Part shown: positions 25,310 through 33,751 of the stretch, one piece after another
How the letters are laid out: every line of letters begins with the position of its first letter
How positions within the stretch are numbered: the stretch's first letter is position 1
DNA from: Microbispora sp. ZYX-F-249
Lineage (GTDB): Bacteria > Actinomycetota > Actinomycetes > Streptosporangiales > Streptosporangiaceae
Direction: 5' to 3'
Assembly (NCBI RefSeq): GCF_039649665.1
Contig: NZ_JBDJAW010000003.1
Location: forward strand, 310,001 to 374,000
DNA: 64,000 bases
Position numbers and translations under genes: made by a program
Notes under the pieces: generated by a model
The model's database searches: none
Seen by the model: the letters and a program-made list of their open reading frames with translations, nothing else
Told to the model about the DNA's origin: nothing

Positions 25310-26154
25310 CACCGGGCGGGCAGGCCGAGCTCCTTGGCGGCCCGCACCTGGTCGGAGTTGTGCTTGAGCACCACGCCCAGCGTCTCGCCGATCAGCGCCT
25401 CGTCCAGCTCCGTACGGCCCAGGGCGAGCAGGGTGTGCGCCCAGTCGACGGTCTCGGCGATCGACGGCGACTTCTTCAGCTCCAGCGCGCGCAGCGTGGC
25501 CACCGTACGGGCGAGCTGGTCGGCGATGCCCGCGGGCAGCCCGGGCACCTGGGCGAGCAGGATGTCGCGCTCCCGTTCCGGGGTGGGGTAGTCGAGGTGG
25601 AGGTACAGGCAGCGCCGTTTGAGCGCCTCCGACAGCTCGCGGGTCGCGTTCGAGGTCAGCACGACGTACGGCCGGCGCGCGGCGGTGATCGTGCCCAGCT
25701 CGGGGATCGTGACCTGGTAGTCGGACAGGATCTCCAGCAGCAGCCCCTCGACCTCGACGTCGGCCTTGTCGGTCTCGTCGATGAGCAGCACGGTGGGCTC
25801 CTCGCTCCTGATCGCCTTCAGGAGGGGACGCTCCAGCAGGAACTCCTCGGAGAAGATGTCGTCCCAGGCGCCGTCGTCGGCCTGGATGCGCAGCAGCTGC
25901 TTCTTGTAGTTCCACTCGTACAGCGCCCGCGCCTCGTCCAGGCCCTCGTAGCACTGCAGGCGGATGAGCCGGGCGCCGGTGGCCTGGGCGACGGCCTTGG
26001 CGAGCTGGGTCTTGCCCACTCCCGCGGGTCCCTCGGCCAGCAGCGGCTTGCCCAGCGCCCCGGCCAGGAACACCGAGGTCGCGATGCCGTCATCGGCAAG
26101 GTAGTCGACGGCCGCCAGCCGCCCGCGGACCTCGTCAGGCGAGGCGAACCACAT
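25309..26154 (-). CDS. MoxR family AAA+ ATPase
   Basis: ATG 26154 is preceded by GGGAG at 5 nt, giving 281 residues; ATG 26166 lies in the same frame. Walker A is LLAEGPAGVGKTQLAKAVAQ and Walker B is PTVLLIDETDKADVEVEGLL. Sensor and arginine-finger regions are YVVLTSNATRELSEALKRRC and YPTPERERDILL. It forms a translationally coupled pair with the downstream VWA protein. MoxR rings remodel protein complexes together with VWA adaptors. Its promoter region is shared with the divergent tRNA-Lys. Confidence 0.9.
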   Translation of the reverse strand: MWFASPDEVRGRLAAVDYLADDGIATSVFLAGALGKPLLAEGPAGVGKTQLAKAVAQATGARLIRLQCYEGLDEARALYEWNYKKQLLRIQADDGAWDDIFSEEFLLERPLLKAIRSEEPTVLLIDETDKADVEVEGLLLEILSDYQVTIPELGTITAARRPYVVLTSNATRELSEALKRRCLYLHLDYPTPERERDILLAQVPGLPAGIADQLARTVATLRALELKKSPSIAETVDWAHTLLALGRTELDEALIGETLGVVLKHNSDQVRAAKELGLPAR

Positions 26155-26204
26155 GTGCGCTCCCAACCGCTGATAACCGAATGTTGTTCTACTCTAGCCC
26201 GATT

Positions 26205-26232
26205 TTGACCGCTCTGAGGTGTGCGATAACCT
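26205..26232 (+). promoter_or_regulatory. Promoter of tRNA-Lys
   Basis: TTGACC (26205-26210) and TAACCT (26227-26232) are separated by 16 bp and end 11 nt before the mature tRNA 5' end. This is consistent with a short 5' leader. Confidence 0.55.
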
Positions 26233-26243
26233 CTAAGAGCTCT

Positions 26244-26320
26244 GCGCCGCTAGCTCAGTTGGTTAGAGCAGCTGACTCTTAATCAGCGGGTCCGGGGTTC
26301 GAGTCCCTGGCGGCGCACCA
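26244..26320 (+). tRNA. tRNA-Lys (anticodon CTT)
   Basis: The cloverleaf is complete. The acceptor stem is GCGCCGC/GCGGCGC, the D arm GCTC/GAGC, and the anticodon stem GCTGA/TCAGC with loop CTCTTAA. The variable loop GGGTC is followed by T arm CGGGG-TTCGAGT-CCCTG. The discriminator is A and CCA is encoded (26318-26320). The 3' 38 nt recur with two differences at 28361-28398, indicating an integration site. Confidence 0.97.
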
Positions 26321-26324
26321 ATGT

Positions 26325-26360
26325 AAAACCCCAGGTCGGTATCACCGGCCTGGGGTTTTT
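26325..26360 (+). terminator. Rho-independent terminator of tRNA-Lys
   Basis: AAAACCCCAGG (26325-26335) pairs perfectly with CCTGGGGTTTT (26349-26359). An inner CGGT-ATC-ACCG hairpin fills the loop and a T run ends at 26360. It lies 4 nt after CCA. Confidence 0.92.
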
Positions 26361-26450
26361 CGATTGCTGATCGCATCGGTGGTGCCCCCCCGCCCGCCGT
26401 GACGGCAGAGAGTGTCCGGACAGATCCTGAAAGATCAGGACAGCAGTAGC

Positions 26451-26912
26451 ATGGGCGCCATGCATCCGCCGGTGCCACCCGCCCCATGGAGCCAGCCGCC
26501 CCCGCCCGCTCCTCCGGGCGCGCAGGTGACTATCGATGTGAAGCGGCACTGGCTGAGCTTCATGCTGGCCATGATCACGCCGAAGATCGTCATCAACGGC
26601 CGTCAGATGCTGGGCCGGTGGGGACGCAACACGATCCCGCTTCCTCCCGGCCAGTATCACCTCCACGTCCACCTGCCCTATCTCCTCCCCGCGCGGATCG
26701 GTCCGGCGGATCTGACGATCTGGCTCCAGCCCGGGATGGCGCTCGAACTCGAATACCGCGCTCCCATGTGGACCTACTCCAGAGGCGCCCTCGGCCCCGC
26801 CCCTCAGCCGTGGAACGGAATGGGCTGTGCGATCACGTCCCTGGTGTTCGCAGGCGTCGGGGTGGCGCTCCTGCTGGTGCTGATCGTCGCCGTGGTGGTC
26901 TCGGTCGGCTGA
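26451..26912 (+). CDS. Tail-anchored protein with Pro-rich N-terminus
   Basis: ATG 26451 (or ATG 26460) gives about 153 residues. Residues 1-30 are a Pro-rich stretch (MHPPVPPAPWSQPPPPAPPG). Residues 35-120 look like an all-beta domain (ITPKIVINGRQMLGRW, IPLPPGQYHLHVHLPYLLP, LTIWLQPGMALELEYRAPMW). A single C-terminal membrane helix follows (ITSLVFAGVGVALLLVLIVA). I do not recognise the family by name. Just upstream are the palindrome TGTCCGGACA (26413-26422) and hairpin TCCTGA-AAGA-TCAGGA (26425-26440), possibly regulatory. The gene lies inside the putative tRNA islet. Confidence 0.65.
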   Translation: MGAMHPPVPPAPWSQPPPPAPPGAQVTIDVKRHWLSFMLAMITPKIVINGRQMLGRWGRNTIPLPPGQYHLHVHLPYLLPARIGPADLTIWLQPGMALELEYRAPMWTYSRGALGPAPQPWNGMGCAITSLVFAGVGVALLLVLIVAVVVSVG

Positions 26913-27012
26913 CGCCGGGAAGGGCCTGAACCGGCCTTAAGTGCTATTCGAGCGGCGCCGATCGCACTTTCGGCTGATACCGTGCCAGGCTCGGGCCTCG
27001 CAGGATCAGGCC

Positions 27013-28317
27013 ATGCCATACAAAGATCCGCATGCGGCGGTGAGAGCCGAGGGCCCCACCAGGCATGACGAGGCACGTCCGGCTCTGACCGGCCGTCGTT
27101 GGAGCAGCGGAAGGCCGGCGTTCCGGACTCCGATCCTGTGGGCCGGCCTGACCGCGGTCGCAGGACTGCTCACCTTGACGGTCCCCGCCTCCCGGACTCC
27201 GGCTTCCGCCTCTTCCGCATACGCCTCTGCCGGCTCTCCGGTCACGACGAGCAGCGCGCCGTATCTGCCCGAGCCGACCGGTCCCCATCCGGTCGGCACG
27301 ACGTCCCTGCGTCTGGAGGACATCTCGCGCCCTGACCCCTGGGTCCCTGAGACCGGGTCGAGAGAGCTCATGGTCTCCCTCTGGTATCCGGCGAAGTCCC
27401 GGAACGGACGGCGTGCGCCCTACGTGACGCCCAGAGAGTCGGCGCTCATCCTGAAGGGCAAAGGCGTGACGGGGGTGCCGTCCGACGTGCTGAGCAGAAC
27501 GCGGACCCACGCGTTCAGCGGCGCCGAACCGGCGGGACGTGGAGACTCTCTGCCCCTCGTCGTGCTCTCTCCCGGCTTCACCGACCCCCGAAGCTCGCTC
27601 ACCGCACTGGCCGAGGAACTGGCGAGCAGAGGCTACGTGGTGGCCGGCATCGACCACACGTACGAGACTTTCGCCACCACGTTCCCCGACGGGCGGCTGA
27701 CCACCTGCGCCGCATGCGAACTCGAAGGCGTCGACGACTTCGGGAAGAAAGCGGTGGAGAATCGGGCGGTCGACGTCTCGTTCGTGATCGATCAGCTGAC
27801 CGGTCCACATGCCAAGTGGACGGGCGCTTCGCTGATCGACGCGTCCCGGATCGCGATGGCGGGCACGTCCCTCGGAGGCGCGAGCGTCGCCGAGACGATG
27901 CTGAAGGACTCCCGGGTACGCGCCGGCATCAACATGGACGGCCTCATGTTCGCGCCGATCCCCGCGAGCGGGGTGGCGCGCCCGTTCCTGTTCCTGGGCC
28001 AGCCGTTGCACAGCCCGGGTGGCGAGGACGCCACATGGGACCGCGACTGGGAACACCTGACCGGGTGGAGGCGCTGGCTCGTGGTGGCCGGAGCGGTACA
28101 CCCGTCCTTCAGCGACTACGACCTGCTGGCTCAGCAGATCGGCGTCGACCTCGGCAGCGAGCTCGCCGGAAGCCGCTCCGTGGCGATCACCCGCAGGTAC
28201 GTCCGAGCCTTCTTCGACCTGCACCTGGGCGGTAGGCCACAGCCTCTGCTGCACAGGCCGTCGGTGCGCTACCCCGAGGTCAGGTTCTGCTCGCCGGAAA
28301 CGAAGACCTGCACATAG
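27013..28317 (+). CDS. Secreted alpha/beta hydrolase (PAF-acetylhydrolase-like)
   Basis: ATG 27013 gives 434 residues; the frame is open to GTG 26941. After a basic N-terminus there is a long hydrophobic signal or anchor segment (ILWAGLTAVAGLLTLTVPAS). The hydrolase core has LPLVVLSPGFTDPRSSLTAL (oxyanion region), YVVAGIDHTYETFATTFPDG, and nucleophile AGTSLGGASVAETM. Acid candidate NMDGLMFAPI and catalytic His AGAVHPSFSDY follow. This order matches plasma-type platelet-activating-factor acetylhydrolases and related esterases. The gene fills most of the putative islet. The natural ester substrate is unknown. Confidence 0.83.
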   Translation: MPYKDPHAAVRAEGPTRHDEARPALTGRRWSSGRPAFRTPILWAGLTAVAGLLTLTVPASRTPASASSAYASAGSPVTTSSAPYLPEPTGPHPVGTTSLRLEDISRPDPWVPETGSRELMVSLWYPAKSRNGRRAPYVTPRESALILKGKGVTGVPSDVLSRTRTHAFSGAEPAGRGDSLPLVVLSPGFTDPRSSLTALAEELASRGYVVAGIDHTYETFATTFPDGRLTTCAACELEGVDDFGKKAVENRAVDVSFVIDQLTGPHAKWTGASLIDASRIAMAGTSLGGASVAETMLKDSRVRAGINMDGLMFAPIPASGVARPFLFLGQPLHSPGGEDATWDRDWEHLTGWRRWLVVAGAVHPSFSDYDLLAQQIGVDLGSELAGSRSVAITRRYVRAFFDLHLGGRPQPLLHRPSVRYPEVRFCSPETKTCT

Positions 28318-28360
28318 AAAGGTTCGACGGCTGGGGGTACGGGGGCTGAAAGACTTCTGC

Positions 28361-28398
28361 TCAGCGGGTCCGGGGTTCGAGCCCCCGGCGGCGCACCA
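28361..28398 (+). repeat. Second copy of the tRNA-Lys 3' end (att-like)
   Basis: This segment matches tRNA-Lys positions 26283-26320 at 36 of 38 bases. The two T-to-C changes, at repeat positions 22 and 26, lie in the T loop and T stem. CCA is retained. A further partial match, GACT, lies just upstream at 28352, but the 5' half of the tRNA is missing. The copy forms the 3' end of the overlapping minus-strand regulator gene. Confidence 0.85.
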
Positions 28399-29290
28399 CT
28401 TCGGAAAGCCCGGGCCGTTCGATCCGGGCTTTCCCCGTCTTCCGGGTGGCGTGCAGGGACGCGAGCAGCCGGAGGCGTTCGGCGTCCGCGGTCCCGGGCT
28501 CGGCCGTGTGGACGAGCAGGACCGGCCCGGGGTTGCCGGGCAGGGGATAGACGTCCCAGTCGAGGGTGATCTCGCCCACCTGGGGATGGCGGAACAGCTT
28601 CGTCCCGTGGACCGTCTCACGCACCTCGTGGCGGGCCCAGAGCCGGCGGAAGTCCGCGCTGCGGATGCTCAGCTCGCCGATGACCTCGCGGGCGCGCGGA
28701 TGGTCCGGATCGGTCGCCACGGCGGCCCGCAACATGCCGATGTACTGCAGGGCGGTGGCCTCCCAGTCGGGGCAGCGTCCACGGGCCCCGGGGTCCTCGA
28801 ACAGCACCATCAGCATGTTCCGCCGCCCCGGCGGCAGGGTGTCCGGATCGCCGAGCAGCGCCTCGGCGAGGTCGTTCCACGCGAGCACGTCGAGGTGCCG
28901 GCCGAGCACGACCGCGGGAGTCGCCATGACGTGCAGCAGGCGCCTCGTGCTGTCCGGCACGCGTTCCGGGGCGCGGCGCGTACGGACGGCCGCCGGCCGG
29001 CGTGCCGCCCGGGCGAGGGTGAACAGGTGCCGCCGTTCCTCGTCGTCGAGGTCGAGCGCGGAGGCGATGGCGTCGAGCACCTGGTCGGAGGGCCGCACCT
29101 CACGGCCCTGCTCCATGCGCTGGTAGTAATCGGTGCTCAGCCCGGCCAGCAGCGCGACCTCCTCGCGCCGCAGACCGGCCACCTTGCGCCGGGGCCCCGG
29201 CTCCAGGCCGACGTCCTGCGGGCGCAGCCGGCCGCGCCGGGCACGCAGGAAATCGCCGAGCTCACGGGCGTACGGGTGGTCGACAGCCAT
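28361..29290 (-). CDS. MmyB-like helix-turn-helix regulator
   Basis: This 309-residue protein has an Xre-type HTH at about residues 10-80 (VAGLRREEVALLAGLSTDYY, QRMEQGREVRPSDQVLDAIA). A MmyB-like ligand-binding domain follows (ATPAVVLGRHLDVLAWNDLA, LQYIGMLRAAVATDPDHPRA, ELSIRSADFRRLWARHEV). Family members bind fatty-acid-like ligands and usually control a divergent SDR gene, as here. The normal ending lies near LLASLHATR; the last about 12 residues (EVVRRRGLEPRTR) are encoded by the duplicated tRNA 3' end. This suggests an altered C-terminus created by recombination. Confidence 0.85.
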   Translation of the reverse strand: MAVDHPYARELGDFLRARRGRLRPQDVGLEPGPRRKVAGLRREEVALLAGLSTDYYQRMEQGREVRPSDQVLDAIASALDLDDEERRHLFTLARAARRPAAVRTRRAPERVPDSTRRLLHVMATPAVVLGRHLDVLAWNDLAEALLGDPDTLPPGRRNMLMVLFEDPGARGRCPDWEATALQYIGMLRAAVATDPDHPRAREVIGELSIRSADFRRLWARHEVRETVHGTKLFRHPQVGEITLDWDVYPLPGNPGPVLLVHTAEPGTADAERLRLLASLHATRKTGKARIERPGLSEVVRRRGLEPRTR

Positions 29291-29327
29291 GACGACAGTC
29301 TGCCGGTGCGGTCCGCGCCGAAGGTAG

Positions 29328-29348
29328 GTCTGGCGTTCCCAGGCAGAC
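29328..29348. promoter_or_regulatory. Inverted repeat between regulator and SDR
   Basis: GTCTG (29328-29332) and CAGAC (29344-29348) form an inverted repeat with CTGG/CCAG nested inside. It lies in the 100-bp gap between divergent genes and is a candidate MmyB-like operator. Confidence 0.4.
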
Positions 29349-29378
29349 GCGTACGACCGAATGCCGGCGACCCCGTCC

Positions 29379-29391
29379 TAGCGTCGTCGCA
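29379..29391 (+). promoter_or_regulatory. -10 box for a leaderless SDR transcript
   Basis: TAGCGT (29379-29384) ends 6 nt before ATG 29391. Transcription would begin at or next to the start codon, as is common in actinomycetes. Confidence 0.45.
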
Positions 29392-30311
29392 TGACCGAAT
29401 GGAACGCCAGTCACATCCCCGGCCAGCACGGCCGGGTCGCCGTCGTCACCGGCGCGAACTCAGGGCTCGGCCTGGTCACCGCGACCGAGCTCGCCCGGCA
29501 CGGGGCGCGCGTCGTGATGGCCGTACGCGACACCGCCGCGGGCGAGCGGGAGGCCGAGGCGATCCGGCGCTCGGCGCCACGGGCCGAGATCGAGGTGCGT
29601 GAGCTCGACCTGGCCTCGCTCGCGTCGGTGCACGCGTTCGCCAAGGCCCTGACCGGCGACTTCCCGGCGATCGACCTGCTGGTCAACAACGCCGGCGTGG
29701 TCCTCCTCGGCCCGGCCCGCACGACGGCCGACGGGTTCGAGCTTCAGCTCGGCACCAACATGCTGGGCCACTTCGCCCTCACCGGCCTGCTGCTCGACAG
29801 CCTCGGCCGGGCGGACGCGGCGCGGGTGGTCAGCCTCAGCTCGATCACCCACAAGAACGCCCACCTCGACTTCGACGACCTGATGTCGCGGCGCGACTTC
29901 AACGCCAGTCGTGCGTACGGCCGCTCCAAGCTCGCCACCACTGTCTTCGGCCTCGAACTCGACCGCCGACTGCGTGCCGCCGGCTCACCGGTCGTCAGCG
30001 TCATCGCCCACCCCGGGCTGTCCAGGAGCAATCTCACGCCCCGGGCCTGGGAGTACCGCCCCCGGGCCGGGCGATTCTTCGCCCGGGCCGGGCTGCTGGT
30101 GACGCAGCCCGCCGAGCGGGGGGCGCTGCCCCAGCTCTTCGCCGCGACCGCGCCCGGCGTGCGCGGTGGTCAGTTCTTCGGACCGTCCGGCCTCTTCGAG
30201 ATGCGCGGCCGGGTCGTGGAGGTCCGCCCCAGCGCGGAGGCGGCCGACCCGAGCGTCGGGCGCCGCCTGTGGACCGCCGCCGAGGCCCTGACCGGCGTCA
30301 CCTACCTCTGA
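29391..30311 (+). CDS. Short-chain dehydrogenase/reductase
   Basis: This 306-residue SDR has cofactor motif VAVVTGANSGLGLVTATELA, NNAGV (LLVNNAGVVLLGPA), and catalytic Ser/Tyr/Lys in VVSLSSITHKN and SRAYGRSKLATTVFG. The C-terminus extends past the core with HPGLSRSNLTPRAWEY, typical of WW-domain-oxidoreductase/retinol-dehydrogenase-like bacterial SDRs. NADP preference is suggested by the basic residue in AVRDTAAGE. It is divergent from the MmyB-like regulator, a recurrent pairing in actinomycetes. Substrate is unknown. Confidence 0.9.
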   Translation: MTEWNASHIPGQHGRVAVVTGANSGLGLVTATELARHGARVVMAVRDTAAGEREAEAIRRSAPRAEIEVRELDLASLASVHAFAKALTGDFPAIDLLVNNAGVVLLGPARTTADGFELQLGTNMLGHFALTGLLLDSLGRADAARVVSLSSITHKNAHLDFDDLMSRRDFNASRAYGRSKLATTVFGLELDRRLRAAGSPVVSVIAHPGLSRSNLTPRAWEYRPRAGRFFARAGLLVTQPAERGALPQLFAATAPGVRGGQFFGPSGLFEMRGRVVEVRPSAEAADPSVGRRLWTAAEALTGVTYL

Positions 30312-30322
30312 CCCGGCCCCGG

Positions 30323-30916
30323 TCAGATGGGCACGCGGTACAGGCACCGGGTGGCGTCGAGGTACCGCTCGTCGATGAAACGCCCCGAAACGCGACCCGC
30401 CAGGATGAGCCAGTTGTCCAGCCACAGGCCGAGGCTTCCCTCGGGCCTGGCGGGCTCTCCCGTCGTGAACACGTCGATCACACCAGGGCGCTGTGGCACG
30501 AGCCCTGCGGCGTACTCGTGGTAGGGCCAGCCGGGAGCGGCGATCTCGGTTGGGCTGTGCCGCCCGGCCGTGCTCCCGTCCGAGTAGTACAGATCGTGCA
30601 CGCCGAGGCCGTACGGCTCCCACACGACCTGGAGGAACCTGCGTCCGGTGGCGGCCAGCAGGTCGGTGCGCAGGCGCGGCCCGGCGATGGTGATGGCGTG
30701 GGTCCAGCCGGGGGAGTGCTCGCCGAGCCAGACGAGTTCCCTGAACGCGTACGGCTCGTACTCGCGCATCGCCTCGTCGAGGCCGCAGGGCACCGCCGCC
30801 GCCGGGTCGGCACCCAGGGCGCGGGCGATCTCGTCGGGGTCGTCGCCCTCGATCCAGGTCCCGGCGAACATGTCGTCGAACCCGCGTGCCGCCAGCAGGG
30901 GCCATTGCTCCGTCAT
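30323..30916 (-). CDS. Uncharacterised protein, tandem paralogue A (possibly DUF6461)
   Basis: ATG 30916 overlaps the stop of the upstream paralogue, giving 197 residues. Shared features with that neighbour are FAGTWIEGDDPDEIARALG, ELVWLGEHSPGWTHAITIAG and RVSGRFIDERYLDATRCLYR. The pattern of a W-i-eG-dpde-i start and a G-E-h-pGWt core resembles the DUF6461 family, but I cannot confirm this. No signal peptide, membrane segment or catalytic motif is visible. The two genes look like a duplication that then diverged. Confidence 0.7.
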   Translation of the reverse strand: MTEQWPLLAARGFDDMFAGTWIEGDDPDEIARALGADPAAAVPCGLDEAMREYEPYAFRELVWLGEHSPGWTHAITIAGPRLRTDLLAATGRRFLQVVWEPYGLGVHDLYYSDGSTAGRHSPTEIAAPGWPYHEYAAGLVPQRPGVIDVFTTGEPARPEGSLGLWLDNWLILAGRVSGRFIDERYLDATRCLYRVPI

Positions 30917-31428
30917 GAGGCCTTCGCTCCCGCCGTGATCCGGCACAGGGCGCGTCGTTCGGCGAGCCAGTCCCGGTCGACGAACCGGCCGGTGATCCGC
31001 CCGACGGCGATCAGATGGAGTTCGAGCTCGTCCTCGGCGCCCTGGTCGTCGTTCAGTTCCAGGTCGTCGAGTCCCTCCTCGCTGTAGAGGCCGGGGACAC
31101 CGTAGAACTCGTCGATCTCCCGTAGGTAGCAGAAGTCGAAGACCCGCCGGCCCGGCAGGTTCAGGTCGGCCGCCGAACCGGTGAGCGTCAGGGCGAACGT
31201 CCAGCCGGGCGCGTGCTCACCCACCCACAGGACGCGCTTGCGGGCGTCCATGGTGCTCCAGCGCAGCGCGGTGGCCAGGTCGCACTCCAGCGCCTCCGCG
31301 GGATCGATCCCCAACTCGGCTTTGATCGCGTCGAGGTCGTCGCCTTCGATCCACGCGGCCTGGAAGTCCTCCCGCAGCCCTGCCTCGGTCAGCAGTCCCC
31401 ACTGGCTCTCTTCGGGGAAAAGCCTCAT
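30913..31428 (-). CDS. Uncharacterised protein, tandem paralogue B
   Basis: ATG 31428 (MRLFPEESQWGLL) gives 171 residues. ATG 31512 overlaps the stop of the EndoQ gene in ATGA fashion, but the stretch between encodes a Cys/His-rich segment that does not match the paralogue. A promoter-like TATCTT also lies there, so I prefer 31428. Motifs shared with the next gene are AAWIEGDDLDAIKAELGIDP, VLWVGEHAPGWTFALTLTG and RITGRFVDRDWLAERRALCR. An acidic insert (EEGLDDLELNDDQGAEDELE) is specific to this copy. Function is unknown. Confidence 0.68.
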   Translation of the reverse strand: MRLFPEESQWGLLTEAGLREDFQAAWIEGDDLDAIKAELGIDPAEALECDLATALRWSTMDARKRVLWVGEHAPGWTFALTLTGSAADLNLPGRRVFDFCYLREIDEFYGVPGLYSEEGLDDLELNDDQGAEDELELHLIAVGRITGRFVDRDWLAERRALCRITAGAKAS

Positions 31429-31508
31429 CAGCACCCCAATCCTGAGGTGGCAGAAGATACCGCATAAATGATCACTGGTCTGCCATAAGCGGGCGTACGC
31501 CGGCCGCG

Positions 31509-32750
<1,242 letters not shown>

Positions 32751-32823
32751 GGTGACCTCTCCCGTCGGCGTGATCCCGGATCCACCAGCTTGCCGATCAG
32801 GAGAGGTCGAAACGCCCGCCCCT

Positions 32824-33684
32824 TTACAGTTCGGCGATGCGGTCCAGCAGCGCCTTCTTCGCCGTGCTGAACTCCTCGTCGGTCAGCACTCCGCTCCGGT
32901 GCAGTTCGCCCAGGTCGGTGAGTCGCCGGATCAGCAGGTCGCGCCCGTCGGAGGCGGGAGGCGGCAGGGCGGCGGGCGGTTCCGGCGCGTGGCGGGCCAG
33001 CCGCGCCAGCACGGCGGCCGCGACGAGGACGCTCGTCCCGCCGAAGCGCTGCACCCCCCAGGACAGGCAGCGGGGGTCCTCCTCCGGCCGGCGGGTCGGT
33101 CCCCCGCCGCGCACGTGGAATCGCAGGCTCCCGTAGGACAGGCCCGCCTGCGGCTTCCACTCGACGCCGGTCAGATCCGGCAGCCGGAACTCCTGCGCGC
33201 CGGCCGCCTCCTTGATCTCCTTCGCGAACCCCGTCCACTCCAGGCGGACCCGGACGCCGTCGAAGCTCACGGTGCCGTCACCGGCCGTGGCGCTGATCGG
33301 CACGGCCGGACCGGGCAACAGGAAGTCGGGGCAGGGTTCCTCCGGCACCTGGGCCAGCCGCACCAGATCACGGATCTCGCCGGCCATGTACTCCGCCGCC
33401 GCCTTGCGCTCCTTCGGCACCGCCAGCCGGTAGGGGTCGGCGGGGGCGGCCAGCAGCCCGGCACCGACCTCGGTCAGCGGGTCCGCGCCGGGGCGCAGCC
33501 GCAGCCGCAGGTGCCCGCCTTTGCGGGAGGGCTCGAAGACGGCGCCCGCCACGGCCTCCAACGGCACCACCAGGTCTCCGAGGGCCTTGCGCACCTCGTG
33601 GACGTCGCGGCCGCTGCCGGGGGTGATCCGTACCGCCTCGACATCGACCGTCCATGCGCCGTCTTCCACGACGATCTCGGTCAT
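32824..33684 (-). CDS. DUF4429-like protein with C-terminal SHOCT domain
   Basis: This 286-residue protein appears to hold two related beta-rich domains. The first is at residues 5-95 (WTVDVEAVRITPGSGRD, GAVFEPSRKGGHLRLRLRPG). The second is at about 130-205 (GTVSFDGVRVRLEWTGFAKE, LTGVEWKPQAGLSYGSLRF). This resembles duplicated DUF4429. The last 32 residues (IRRLTDLGELHRSGVLTDEE and onward) are a SHOCT motif, found at the ends of oligomeric or membrane-associated actinobacterial proteins. No enzyme motif is visible. It lies upstream of the EndoQ gene on the same strand with a 73-bp gap. Confidence 0.75.
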   Translation of the reverse strand: MTEIVVEDGAWTVDVEAVRITPGSGRDVHEVRKALGDLVVPLEAVAGAVFEPSRKGGHLRLRLRPGADPLTEVGAGLLAAPADPYRLAVPKERKAAAEYMAGEIRDLVRLAQVPEEPCPDFLLPGPAVPISATAGDGTVSFDGVRVRLEWTGFAKEIKEAAGAQEFRLPDLTGVEWKPQAGLSYGSLRFHVRGGGPTRRPEEDPRCLSWGVQRFGGTSVLVAAAVLARLARHAPEPPAALPPPASDGRDLLIRRLTDLGELHRSGVLTDEEFSTAKKALLDRIAEL

Positions 33685-33751
33685 GCGATCACACTACGAC
33701 GAAGGCGGGCACCCCGGACGCCGGCGCCGGCGTCCGGGGGCGGCCGGGGGA

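Larger units (their letters stand above)
26283..28398. mobile_element. Possible 2-kb tRNA-Lys islet between att-like repeats
   Basis: The direct repeats are the tRNA 3' end (26283-26320) and a 38-nt copy with two mismatches (28361-28398). They enclose the tRNA terminator, a membrane protein and a secreted esterase whose base composition looks somewhat less GC-rich than the flanks. No integrase is present, so this would be a decayed or non-autonomous insertion, or the scar of a larger element. Confidence 0.45.

Noticed and set aside
22769..25591. 940-residue plus-strand frame over NERD/VWA genes
   Set aside because: Shadow of the real genes; it changes composition where the underlying genes change.
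26263..26672. Minus-strand frames ending in GLEPRTR or PGTRTPDPLIK over tRNA-Lys
   Set aside because: Classic artefact of translating a tRNA gene antisense.
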